Positions 47,540 to 55,988 of a DNA stretch of 64,000 nt are shown piece by piece. Within the stretch, counting starts at the first letter, position 1. The number at the start of each line of letters is the position of its first letter. The stretch covers positions 1,710,001 to 1,774,000 of the forward strand of contig NZ_CP045687.1 in the NCBI RefSeq assembly GCF_009601705.1, written 5' to 3'. Under the pieces are notes generated by a model that saw nothing but the letters and a program-made list of their open reading frames with translations, was not told the origin of the DNA and did not search any database. This DNA is from Sulfolobus sp. E5-1-F. GTDB taxonomy: Archaea; Thermoproteota; Thermoprotei_A; Sulfolobales; Sulfolobaceae. Made by a program: the position numbers and the translations under genes.

Positions 47540-48358
47540 ATGACAAAAAGTATCGGGATTGGAACCATTTTGATAATAATAAGTATAATTATAATTGGCT
47601 CTGTTGCAACAATATTTTATCTTGAGAATGCTGATGTTAATATCTCAATAAATCCGCTATACTGGAGAATATATTCAAATAACTACGAAGTGATAGCGTT
47701 CTCAATAACAGCTACTAATAATGCTCCATTATCCCAAACACTAAATATAACACTTCTATCACTTTATCTCGTTCCCGGATCAAATGGAATATTAAAACCA
47801 TTAGTCAATTCAACAACATTAACCGTAAAACCTCACTCCTCCTCAACAACAATAATTTATTTAGCTTTTTCCTCCTCAACATTACTTCCAGAGATAGAGA
47901 AATTTTCAGTAATAGTACATGGACTCTATGGTTATTCAAAACAGTTTGGCAATGTGAGTACGATTTACACTACAGACTTAACAAAAAGTATGGCCATATT
48001 TATGGGAATAAATCAGAACCAGTTTCCATATCTATCCATAGTTGGAAGCTTTACTCCAACTGCGAATTTTAACTATAGTTATAATATAGTATATTATCAG
48101 TACAATTATACTTCAAACACTTCATTCCTACTTACAAAATTCACAATATCTCCGTTTGGCAAACAATATCTTCAGCCAGGAAATTACAACGTAACTTTCA
48201 GTTACTTAAGTTATGTTAACTCCTTCTCAATTAATATTCCAAGGGGTACTCCAGTATATTTTTACTTACCCGTGCCCATAGCAGACTTCAATATGACAGT
48301 AACTTTACATGGTCAAGGAGTTAAATATCAAGGTTATTTCACAGTAACCTTGGAATAG
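47540..48358 (+). CDS. Membrane-anchored exported protein, unrecognised
   Basis: 272 residues. One N-terminal membrane helix (residues 6-26, GIGTILIIISIIIIGSVATI) and then an extracytoplasmic beta-rich domain with about ten N-x-S/T glycosylation sites (NITL, NYSY, NVTF, NMTV). The C-terminus ends with a strand GYFTVTLE. Looks like a Sulfolobus surface protein; no family recognised. Own promoter; 43 bases before the tRNA-Met gene. Confidence 0.7.
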   Translation: MTKSIGIGTILIIISIIIIGSVATIFYLENADVNISINPLYWRIYSNNYEVIAFSITATNNAPLSQTLNITLLSLYLVPGSNGILKPLVNSTTLTVKPHSSSTTIIYLAFSSSTLLPEIEKFSVIVHGLYGYSKQFGNVSTIYTTDLTKSMAIFMGINQNQFPYLSIVGSFTPTANFNYSYNIVYYQYNYTSNTSFLLTKFTISPFGKQYLQPGNYNVTFSYLSYVNSFSINIPRGTPVYFYLPVPIADFNMTVTLHGQGVKYQGYFTVTLE

Positions 48359-48400
48359 ATAAGAAAAACTTTTTAGGTAAATGACGAAAAATCTTATAAG

Positions 48401-48493
<93 letters not shown>

Positions 48494-48561
48494 TGAAATA
48501 AATTCAAGACCTTCGTTCAAAAAACTTTAAATTTCACCCTTTACTTATTTTATGAGGACGT

Positions 48562-48651
48562 GCCGCGGTGGTTTAGCCCGGTCAAGCGCAGGCACCGAAA
48601 GAATGCGGGCCTTTCGAGCCCGTGACCCGGGTTCAAATCCCGGCCGCGGCA
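48562..48651 (+). tRNA. tRNA-Glu (TTC) with an intron in the D arm
   Basis: Acceptor GCCGCGG/CCGCGGC, anticodon stem CGGGC/GCCCG with loop CTTTCGA, anticodon TTC. About 15 extra bases (48587-48601, or shifted by one) interrupt the D arm before AATGCGGGC. A bulge-helix-bulge can be drawn: outer GGTC/GGCC, 3-base bulge, central CGCA/TGCG. Removing it restores the normal archaeal tRNA-Glu length. Non-canonical intron positions are known in crenarchaea. Confidence 0.88.
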
Positions 48652-48652
48652 T

Positions 48653-48668
48653 TGGGGGTAAACCCCCA
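48653..48668. terminator. GC hairpin after tRNA-Glu
   Basis: TGGGGG...CCCCCA forms a stem of at least six pairs with a short AT loop, two bases after the tRNA 3' end, followed by a pyrimidine-rich stretch. Likely helps end or process the tRNA transcript. Confidence 0.45.
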
Positions 48669-49258
48669 CACTCTCACTTTCTTCCAATTTAATGTTAAGT
48701 TTTCACGATATCAGCTAAAGGACCTACACAAATTTCCCTTGCCTAACCGTTTATCGTTTCCAGCATATAGACGTAATACTTCCCTTTTCTTTCCCTTATA
48801 ATTACATCTCAATGTTTATAAATGGATCTTATCTTTTGTCCTATTCCCCCTAATGTATTATGGCTACCAAAAAGAATTTATAACCATCGCAACTCGTAAA
48901 TTTTCGCCAATACCTTGATAATAATACCAAAAATATCATATTCTTGATAGTAAATTGAAATTCAGTGCTCAAATTGAGCTGGCTTCATCTGATCCTTCTA
49001 TCTCGTTAACACATATGTTCTCTCATCCTTTGCAAACTCGTCCATTACGGTATACCCAAAATCACCTACTTAAAAATAAATCTACAGTGTATTACTAAGC
49101 ATTTTCTCTAATTCAATTAAATAATTCTCTTCATCGAATATATTATCAGTAAGTGAGAGAATGAATAAAAATCTGAAATCGTTATTACAATGATAACTAT
49201 TAGCCTATAGAATGGACAGGGATCTTCTTTCGCTATTCCGCAATGGGTCAGTTAGATT
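48669..49258. other. Gene-poor, decayed region
   Basis: About 590 bases without a plausible gene. Short open pieces remain; for example on the minus strand about 49080-49200 a frame reads FILSLTDNIFDEENYLIE and runs to a stop but has no start codon. A small palindrome GCTCAA-A-TTGAGC occurs near 48970. It looks like the remains of earlier genes beside the tRNA pair. No tRNA-end repeat (attachment site) was found. Confidence 0.5.
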
Positions 49259-49447
49259 GTGGTGACGATAATACTTATAATAATGATGGCAATAGGATAT
49301 AAGATAATGGAAACTGCAAGTTTGGCAGTTTTCGGTATTGTTGGGCTTTACTTGGCGTTGTTACCTCAGTTCTTGACTTATATCGTTATTTTCACTGTGG
49401 TAATTGTAGATGCAAGAATAATTAACAAAGCAGTTAGGGGGACGTGA
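49259..49447 (+). CDS. Small membrane protein or fragment next to the large exported protein
   Basis: 62 residues with two hydrophobic segments, IILIIMMAIGY and SLAVFGIVGLYLALLPQFLTYIVIFTVVIV, ending DARIINKAVRGT. GTG start. It stops 3 bases before the large gene, so they are likely cotranscribed. The DNA just upstream encodes MDRDLLSLFRNGSVRLW in another frame, so this may be the tail of a larger broken gene. Confidence 0.5.
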   Translation: MVTIILIIMMAIGYKIMETASLAVFGIVGLYLALLPQFLTYIVIFTVVIVDARIINKAVRGT

Positions 49448-49450
49448 AGA

Positions 49451-52400
49451 ATGAAGAGTAAAGCGATATTTCTATCTATATCCATAATATATGTATTAGG
49501 TATATTACCAGCTTTTGTTATAACACAAGCGAGTATATCACCCCCACCGCTTTACGTAATGCAAGCAGTATCTGCTCAGATTCAACAGCTCTGGTCAAAG
49601 AGTCCTACTGGGACTTACGCTTTTCATGAAGCTCCCTCAGTGAACAATAGTTTCTGGATTGACGATAATGCAAAATTCTTAGAATCGATAGCACCTTGGT
49701 GGCAAAGCTATTCTTCTTATGTGAATTCAACATTACAATTTATACAACAAGGGGATGTAAATGGACTCTTTATCAAAAGACTTGAATATCCATTGAACCC
49801 TCTCCAATCAATAACAATCGGCAATTTATCAGGGTACACTAACGGATTCTACGATATACTAGGGAACCCACTGCAGAATTCCATGAGGATTGCGACATAC
49901 TATAATCCAACATTAGCTGTGACTTATCTATTTGGAAATGTTGTCCGGTACCCGAACGGAATATTAGTGAATATTGAACAAGGATTAGAAAACCCAATCA
50001 CCGATGGTGGATTTGGCGAGACAGGTGGGCAAAATCCACCTTGGGAGTCCTTAAACACTGCAACGCTTGTAAATGATTCGATTGTAAGCATAGTGAATAA
50101 CGCGAAAACATACTTGAACCTCACTGGACCAGACTTCTATGGATTCCCCTCTGAACAATTACAATATAACTTCCCAATTGTCAATGTCCTTCCTCATTAT
50201 TTGACGTTTCAGAATGTAAACGGAATTCTAGGACAATATAATTATCAGGGTAAATTCGTCCCATTCAACGTAACACTTGTACTTCAATCTTCTTCCATTA
50301 ATAGAATTTACCTAGAATTTATCTGGAAAAACAGTACAAGTGGTACTTACGTGCTGACAGATATGCCAGTATACTTTAAAGCAAATGGGCAATGGCAACA
50401 AGTTATAGTCACAGTGCCCGCTAGTGTATTGCCAAAGTATTACAATCTGGGAACGTTATCCACTATACCATTATTGGTTGCTATAGGTCTCGATTTACCT
50501 GGGAGTAGCCCATCGCAGACTGGACCAACGGGCGTTTATGTAGGCAATGTTGCAACAAATTACCCCACTACTTTCGGTCCGCAGTTTAATGTGACAAATA
50601 AAGGAAGTTATGTTATCTTCAACGAGAGTTGGAAGAGTGATTCTTTAGGTGCCACATTTTGGATAGCGTATGTTCTGGGCCAAGGCAATGCAATTGAAGT
50701 ATTAGCGTCAGCACCCGTAAATCAGTCTTGGATTTATGTTGGCTTCAATTGCTTAGCAACCATAGGAACTGGATATACTATTCTTCAAACGCCTAACGGA
50801 ATTCTGAAAAACTACCAGAACAGTGACAACATTAGTTGGACTTATTTAGGTCCAAATTTTGGAAAATGGATGCTGTTATCAACCAATTACGCACCAAACT
50901 GGATAGGTGATTATCAACTACTCTTCGTCTTTCCAATGGCAGGAACTTCTAATCCGTATATGGATACATTAAACAACACTGTTTACATGGGTGATCCAAC
51001 AGAGGTCCGCAATACGCTATATTTTAGAAATTACACCACTTTGCCGAGATACTTCGAATGGGTACAAATCGCTTATGAAAATCACGGAAATTCATCTGGA
51101 GTGTTTGGGTTCTTCTTGATACCTAGCGTAGATTACTTGGTGAATCCATCAGTGATAGTTAACGACATGTTTCCATCTAGCTTAACAGCATACAGCCCGT
51201 CTTCAATACCAAACTATTGGTGGGAGGCAGTTTGGGGCGAGAATTATTATGAAGGCGAAATAATCTATGCTTTAGCATTATTGGGCAAATACGGGAATTC
51301 ACAAGCATTGCAAATGGCCCAACAGGCATGGCTATCTTATTATAATCAATTGAAAGCGTATAATGGGGCAACTTACACATCTTCATTAGCGCGATTTATT
51401 ATGGCAACAATATTATTGTATAACATAACGGGGAATTCTCAATACTCTTCAGCATACACACAATTGGCAAATTGGCTTTTGCAATATCAGAATCAGAGCA
51501 AATATGCGACAATCTATATCCCAATGTGGTACCATAAAGATGTTTATGTCCCCTCTGTGAATGGATTCAAGACTTACGGGTACATCATCAATAGAACTGC
51601 ACAAATGGATGTGGGTACAGTCATTAGCGGTACATCGATCGCGATCAACTTCTTCGAAGATATTCCGCTAAATACATCATACGGAATATATTTGTTGACT
51701 AATGGGACTGGGAAATTGCCATTCACATATCAGAATACATTAAATGTAAGCGGGACCTTTGTGACGTATATTTGGATGAATGGCGGAGGGATCGCAACTA
51801 CGGTAAATATTACGGTAACGGTCCAGATAGCGTATGATGGGAACGTCCTGCAGACCATTGGCTCTGCAACATATACAAATGTTCCGATTCAGCCTGGAGG
51901 GACCAGCGGTTCCCCACCATTCTATCCTGTTAAGATCGTAGTACCAGTATTAACTACAATAACCGCACCGCCGAACTCCACATTAATCGTAGGCTGGAAC
52001 ATCAAAGCACCGCAAACCGTGTACGTCTTAATCGATAGTACAAATGGACCTTCTAATGTAACAATTCCATTATCATGGCCAAATCCATTCTATGGTTTGT
52101 TCACGCTCCCAGAAATCTACAATCCGAATCCGGGAGTCCATAATTATCCACAGCCATACTTCTTAGATGTTTCAGCAATGGCTGGGCAAGCTCTAATGGC
52201 ATTATACACAGTTACTAAGAATTCTACATATCTTGAAGATGCAGAATTAGTAGAACACACAATTCACTATGGATCGGTGCCTACGCCAACATATGGGATA
52301 CTAGGAGTGCCTAATCCGCCAGTAGAACCTAGGCTATGGGTTTACGCTGATTATTCCGCTGTTGACGCGGATTACTATACATATAAATCTGAATTAGTCA

Positions 52401-53089
52401 GCGAGTTTGCGGATAGTATCGGCAATAACACATTAGCCAGCCTAGCAATAAGCAGAGTATGGCAGAGGACCAGCTATACATACCCCACTAGCTACATTTA
52501 TTATGTAGACAGATATGGCTCAAGGCTAGAAATGAATAGTGAAACACAGCCATGGGGTGATGTAGCCACTCAGCTTTATGTGAATACATGGAGTCCCCAA
52601 AACTTGGATCTCTTCTGGGCCTCGTTGCCTAACAATAGCTATATCATAAACCAGACTTGGAACGGAACTGCACTATATATACATGTATTTATGTATAACC
52701 AAAGCCAAGTTCAGCTATTATTCGCTACTACAATAACGAATTTCAATATAATCGTAAACGGAAATTATACGAACTATAAGGTAAATCATCAAATATTGCA
52801 AATAATTGTAAATCTAAGGCAAGGAACGAATACATTAATAATCGTACCAAACTCGGTAAATCAAACTAAATTGATACTACTTAGTTTAATAGTGTACTTC
52901 ATCGTAGTGGCCTTCGCGTATGTATTTAGCAAATCGAAACTAATTACAGCTCTAGTGAGCTTGGTCGCTGTAGCGGTAATCTATGCGTTAGCCTTATGGC
53001 CTGTATATATAATATTTCTTGTGGGGGCTGTGAGTCTATTTATGTTGTTTTATGCGTTACGTAGAAGGGGCAAAGAAGATAGGGGCTAA
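49451..53089 (+). CDS. Very large exported glycoprotein of unknown function
   Basis: 1212 residues. An N-terminal signal segment (MKSKAIFLSISIIYVLGILP to FVITQA) and a C-terminal bundle of about three membrane helices in the last 75 residues, ending in a basic RRRGKEDRG tail, so most of it faces outside. The ectodomain carries many N-x-S/T sequons. Helical blocks such as WGENYYEGEIIYALALLGKY and LDVSAMAGQALMALYTVTKN resemble (alpha/alpha) toroid glycosidase-type domains, separated by beta regions; no catalytic residues can be named. Codon use is richer in CCG, GCG and GGG than in neighbours, which suggests a different history. It follows a decayed tract beside two tRNAs. Confidence 0.7.
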   Translation: MKSKAIFLSISIIYVLGILPAFVITQASISPPPLYVMQAVSAQIQQLWSKSPTGTYAFHEAPSVNNSFWIDDNAKFLESIAPWWQSYSSYVNSTLQFIQQGDVNGLFIKRLEYPLNPLQSITIGNLSGYTNGFYDILGNPLQNSMRIATYYNPTLAVTYLFGNVVRYPNGILVNIEQGLENPITDGGFGETGGQNPPWESLNTATLVNDSIVSIVNNAKTYLNLTGPDFYGFPSEQLQYNFPIVNVLPHYLTFQNVNGILGQYNYQGKFVPFNVTLVLQSSSINRIYLEFIWKNSTSGTYVLTDMPVYFKANGQWQQVIVTVPASVLPKYYNLGTLSTIPLLVAIGLDLPGSSPSQTGPTGVYVGNVATNYPTTFGPQFNVTNKGSYVIFNESWKSDSLGATFWIAYVLGQGNAIEVLASAPVNQSWIYVGFNCLATIGTGYTILQTPNGILKNYQNSDNISWTYLGPNFGKWMLLSTNYAPNWIGDYQLLFVFPMAGTSNPYMDTLNNTVYMGDPTEVRNTLYFRNYTTLPRYFEWVQIAYENHGNSSGVFGFFLIPSVDYLVNPSVIVNDMFPSSLTAYSPSSIPNYWWEAVWGENYYEGEIIYALALLGKYGNSQALQMAQQAWLSYYNQLKAYNGATYTSSLARFIMATILLYNITGNSQYSSAYTQLANWLLQYQNQSKYATIYIPMWYHKDVYVPSVNGFKTYGYIINRTAQMDVGTVISGTSIAINFFEDIPLNTSYGIYLLTNGTGKLPFTYQNTLNVSGTFVTYIWMNGGGIATTVNITVTVQIAYDGNVLQTIGSATYTNVPIQPGGTSGSPPFYPVKIVVPVLTTITAPPNSTLIVGWNIKAPQTVYVLIDSTNGPSNVTIPLSWPNPFYGLFTLPEIYNPNPGVHNYPQPYFLDVSAMAGQALMALYTVTKNSTYLEDAELVEHTIHYGSVPTPTYGILGVPNPPVEPRLWVYADYSAVDADYYTYKSELVSEFADSIGNNTLASLAISRVWQRTSYTYPTSYIYYVDRYGSRLEMNSETQPWGDVATQLYVNTWSPQNLDLFWASLPNNSYIINQTWNGTALYIHVFMYNQSQVQLLFATTITNFNIIVNGNYTNYKVNHQILQIIVNLRQGTNTLIIVPNSVNQTKLILLSLIVYFIVVAFAYVFSKSKLITALVSLVAVAVIYALALWPVYIIFLVGAVSLFMLFYALRRRGKEDRG

Positions 53090-53396
53090 GCTTATAATAA
53101 ATGTAATTTTCTTCAACATAATTTTACCACATTTAGCGATAGATTTCGTTACCATTTAGCCATCCGTTATTGCAAATCTACTACTTAATAATTGGCTCCG
53201 TAACACACAAATATAACGTGAAATCTGACTATTGGATGTGCCAGTCGGGATTGGATTTGGACTTTATTCTATTTTGTCGATTTGCTTATTTGTATTGCAA
53301 TAACAATTTTTTGCTGTTGTAGCTTTCGTGTTCAACGTATTTGCACATATTAACATCCGAATCAGGGCATGAATGGCTCTTCATCTTTTCCGTTCC
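53090..53396. other. Gene-free region with a possible coding relic
   Basis: About 300 bases downstream of the large gene. One plus-strand frame around 53237-53370 reads VPVGIGFGLYSILSICLFVLQ, then a stop, then QFFAVVAFVFNVFAHINIR, like a broken membrane protein. No intact gene, RNA or repeat was recognised. Confidence 0.4.
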
Positions 53397-53762
53397 TTAT
53401 TCCTCATCACTTAGGAACTTATTTAGAAATTCATCTACATATTGTTTCTCTCCGAATATAACTATGTCATCGATTGATTCATCATAATACTTTTTAATTT
53501 TATTTATTAGATTCGTCATATTATATATATCGAAGTCCAGAACTTCTCCCCCAGACAATTTATCCTCTTCGTATACGACTATTATCATGTTTTTATATAC
53601 TGAAAATCTAAATGCCGATACTATCTTGCCATCTTCAACTTTCTTATAGAGCATTATTAGCATTAAAGGTTCTGTGATTCCATGCCTAGTGTATTCGGCG
53701 TGTTTTATCATGAAATAATAAGAAGAGAGGATGAATATATTTTTACTTTTGACTTTTCTCAA
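53397..53762 (-). CDS. Small unrecognised protein
   Basis: 121 residues, or 104 from the internal ATG at 53711 (MIKHAEYTRHGITEPLM). Mixed alpha/beta; charged C-terminal half with YYDESIDDIVIFGEKQYVDEFLNKFL. Overlaps the end of the TPR gene by 20 bases if the longer start is right, so the two are probably cotranscribed. No motif found. Confidence 0.6.
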   Translation of the reverse strand: MRKVKSKNIFILSSYYFMIKHAEYTRHGITEPLMLIMLYKKVEDGKIVSAFRFSVYKNMIIVVYEEDKLSGGEVLDFDIYNMTNLINKIKKYYDESIDDIVIFGEKQYVDEFLNKFLSDEE

Positions 53763-54735
53763 TGTACTTTTCGTAGAATGAAATGGCTTTTCTCAAGTTA
53801 GTTACTTCTTCTTCATAATTAGCTAATTCTGAGTAAGCCCTAGCTAGGAAAAGATAATCTTGAAGTTTTTCAGCAGTTTTTATTGCTTCTTTAAGGAATT
53901 GTGGTATTTTCGTCCTCTTGTAAATATCATAAAGGATGACGAGCTTGTCTTTACTATCTTCAAGATTTACCATTTTTTCCAATATTTTCACAAATAAGGA
54001 TGGATCATTATTGGACAGCTTATATAACGGTTTTAATTGGCTGTTGTAATCTCCGAGTTTTTCATAAATCTGTATTGCTCTTCTTAGATCTTTCTCATCA
54101 TCGGATATTGAAAGTATATCAGCTAGTATCTTGTCATTTCCTAAAGCTAAAGCGATATCTTTAGCCTTTTTTAGTAGTTTAGTGTCATTATAATATTTAG
54201 CTAACGCAGCATATGTTATGGCAAGATCCTCAGAGGGAATTTCGAATTCCTCTAACAACTCTCTCGCTTCTTCAATATATCTGATTTCCCCTAATGCTAG
54301 GCAAACTTTAGCCAATAATTTTTTGCTTAGCGTATTTATCTCTCCTCTTGAATTTACTACTAAGCCTTTTAGTGTATTATATGCGTTTAACAGCTCTCCT
54401 TTTTGAAAATAGGCTAAAGATAAATTATATAGAATGATATTTTTATCTTCATTATTTAGATTATACTTGCTAAGTAATTCTTTAAAGGTTAAAATTGCAA
54501 TATCTGGCATTCCTTTCTCTAGGTATATTAGCCCCAGAGTATTCAAGACAGTAGGGTTTTTCTTTTCAATTTCGTTAGCTATGGATAGTGCTCTATCTAG
54601 GAGCTCAGTATTTTTATATTTTTTATAGAGATTATAATATTCTTGAATAAGCATAGTATATAGAATATTTCTCTTCTCCTTGTTCTTCTCCTTTTTTATT
54701 TGTTCTTCAAGCTCTACTATCCTTTCCATTTTCAT
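53743..54735 (-). CDS. TPR-repeat protein
   Basis: 330 residues, nearly all helical. Several tetratricopeptide-type helix pairs, e.g. NPTVLNTLGLIYLEKGMPDI, ILYNLSLAYFQKGELLNAYN, and YLFLARAYSELANYEEEVTN. The first 25 residues are a charged coil. TPR proteins act as protein-binding scaffolds; no partner is known here. Divergent from the AbrB-like gene. Confidence 0.82.
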   Translation of the reverse strand: MKMERIVELEEQIKKEKNKEKRNILYTMLIQEYYNLYKKYKNTELLDRALSIANEIEKKNPTVLNTLGLIYLEKGMPDIAILTFKELLSKYNLNNEDKNIILYNLSLAYFQKGELLNAYNTLKGLVVNSRGEINTLSKKLLAKVCLALGEIRYIEEARELLEEFEIPSEDLAITYAALAKYYNDTKLLKKAKDIALALGNDKILADILSISDDEKDLRRAIQIYEKLGDYNSQLKPLYKLSNNDPSLFVKILEKMVNLEDSKDKLVILYDIYKRTKIPQFLKEAIKTAEKLQDYLFLARAYSELANYEEEVTNLRKAISFYEKYIEKSQK

Positions 54736-54898
54736 AAAATTAGGAAGAGAGACATAAAACTATTACGGAAGTGTTATTATTTTTCACCTAACTGTATAAT
54801 TAACGCTCTATATATTTAATGGTCCTTAATAGTTTCAAGGATTGTCTTTTCTTAGAGTTTGATAAAATATTTAAACCTTCTTTTACTAATACATTTTT

Positions 54899-55054
54899 AT
54901 GCCAGTTGAAGAAGTTGTAAAGGTTTCTCGTAACTATCAAGTAACAATACCAGCAAAAGTAAGACAGAAATTCCCAGTAAAAGAAGGAGATTTAGTTAAG
55001 GTAATCTACGATGAAAACGAGGGAGTTGTTAAGATTCAGATTTTAAAGAGCTAA
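54899..55054 (+). CDS. SpoVT/AbrB-domain protein
   Basis: 51 residues: [20 protein letters not shown] followed by [20 protein letters not shown], the complete swapped-hairpin AbrB domain. Such proteins are DNA-binding regulators or antitoxins. Leaderless ATG about 27 bases after AAATATTTAAAC. Its stop overlaps the convergent nucleoside hydrolase gene by 4 bases. No toxin partner (for example a PIN domain) is next to it. Short enough to be missed by length cut-offs. Confidence 0.85.
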   Translation: MPVEEVVKVSRNYQVTIPAKVRQKFPVKEGDLVKVIYDENEGVVKIQILKS

Positions 55055-55986
55055 AACCAATTTAACAAATCATATATTTTTTCCATGAACATCCTCTTAT
55101 TTATTTCATAAACTATTTCGGCATTAGGTTTGTCAGACCAACTAGTATCAGCATCAAATCTGTCTACTAATGTCATTCCTCTTGTAATATTGTCAGTGTT
55201 GTCTATTACTACAAATCTTTTCTCTTTCCTTGTTGCTATACTCTCGTCGATTGCTATTGCAGTTGTAATTGCATCAGGATGAGGATGTCCATTTATCTTC
55301 TGAACTGTCGAGGAGTATTTCCTATAGTGTGAGTACATTAAAACGTAAAGTTCACTCATTCTGGTCTTCATATTTTTAATTAAATTCCATTCTTCGTCTG
55401 TTACTGGATAGTTAATTATAACATCCCACGGTACCATGGTAATGTCAAAACCAGCATTAAATACTATTTTAGCAGCATCTGGATCTACCCAAATATTAAA
55501 TTCTGCTACCGGAGAAATATTGCCTATTCCAAATACTGCACCACCCATTATCCAGACTTTCCTAATTTTCTTTACAATTGAATTATCTAATAGGTAAGCT
55601 AAAGCTAAGTTAGTTAGGGGCGAAATAGCTAAAAATTCCAATTTCCCAGCATATTTGTTTGCTAAATCTATGATTGCTAATGCAGCATGCTTCTCCTGAG
55701 CTCTTAACCTTCTGGGTTCCACCAATATATCTCCTATTCCACCTTTTCCATGAACTTTTTCCACTGTCATGTAATTTTTTATTAATGGCTTGTTAGCACC
55801 AGGATACACTGGAATTTCACGATTAACTTGTTCTAAAGCCCATAATGCATTCCTTATTTCTTGATCGTATGATATATTACCCTCAACAATAGTTAGTGCG
55901 ACTACGTCAATGTTATTCTTTAATAAAAGATATAAGCTTAATATATCATCTTCGGCAGTATCACAATCTATTATAAAGTGTCTCAT
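55051..55986 (-). CDS. Nucleoside hydrolase (IunH family)
   Basis: 311 residues. The calcium/ribose motif is [16 protein letters not shown], slightly changed from D-T-D-x-G-x-D-D (here DCDTAEDD, keeping the Asps), plus [15 protein letters not shown] and the late [12 protein letters not shown]. Splits nucleosides into base and ribose. Follows the LeuRS paralog by 2 bases, hence probably one transcript. Confidence 0.88.
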   Translation of the reverse strand: MRHFIIDCDTAEDDILSLYLLLKNNIDVVALTIVEGNISYDQEIRNALWALEQVNREIPVYPGANKPLIKNYMTVEKVHGKGGIGDILVEPRRLRAQEKHAALAIIDLANKYAGKLEFLAISPLTNLALAYLLDNSIVKKIRKVWIMGGAVFGIGNISPVAEFNIWVDPDAAKIVFNAGFDITMVPWDVIINYPVTDEEWNLIKNMKTRMSELYVLMYSHYRKYSSTVQKINGHPHPDAITTAIAIDESIATRKEKRFVVIDNTDNITRGMTLVDRFDADTSWSDKPNAEIVYEINKRMFMEKIYDLLNWF

Positions 55987-55988
55987 GA

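Noticed and set aside
47368-47568. 66-codon minus-strand frame at the start of arginine decarboxylase
   Set aside because: Overlaps both the decarboxylase start and the divergent promoter; hydrophobic then basic with no family likeness.
53237-53370. Possible relic of a membrane protein
   Set aside because: Too short and interrupted to assign to a family; mentioned only as a possible decayed frame.
54899-55054. AbrB-like protein as antitoxin of a toxin-antitoxin pair
   Set aside because: No toxin gene of suitable size next to it; the neighbour is a nucleoside hydrolase on the other strand.
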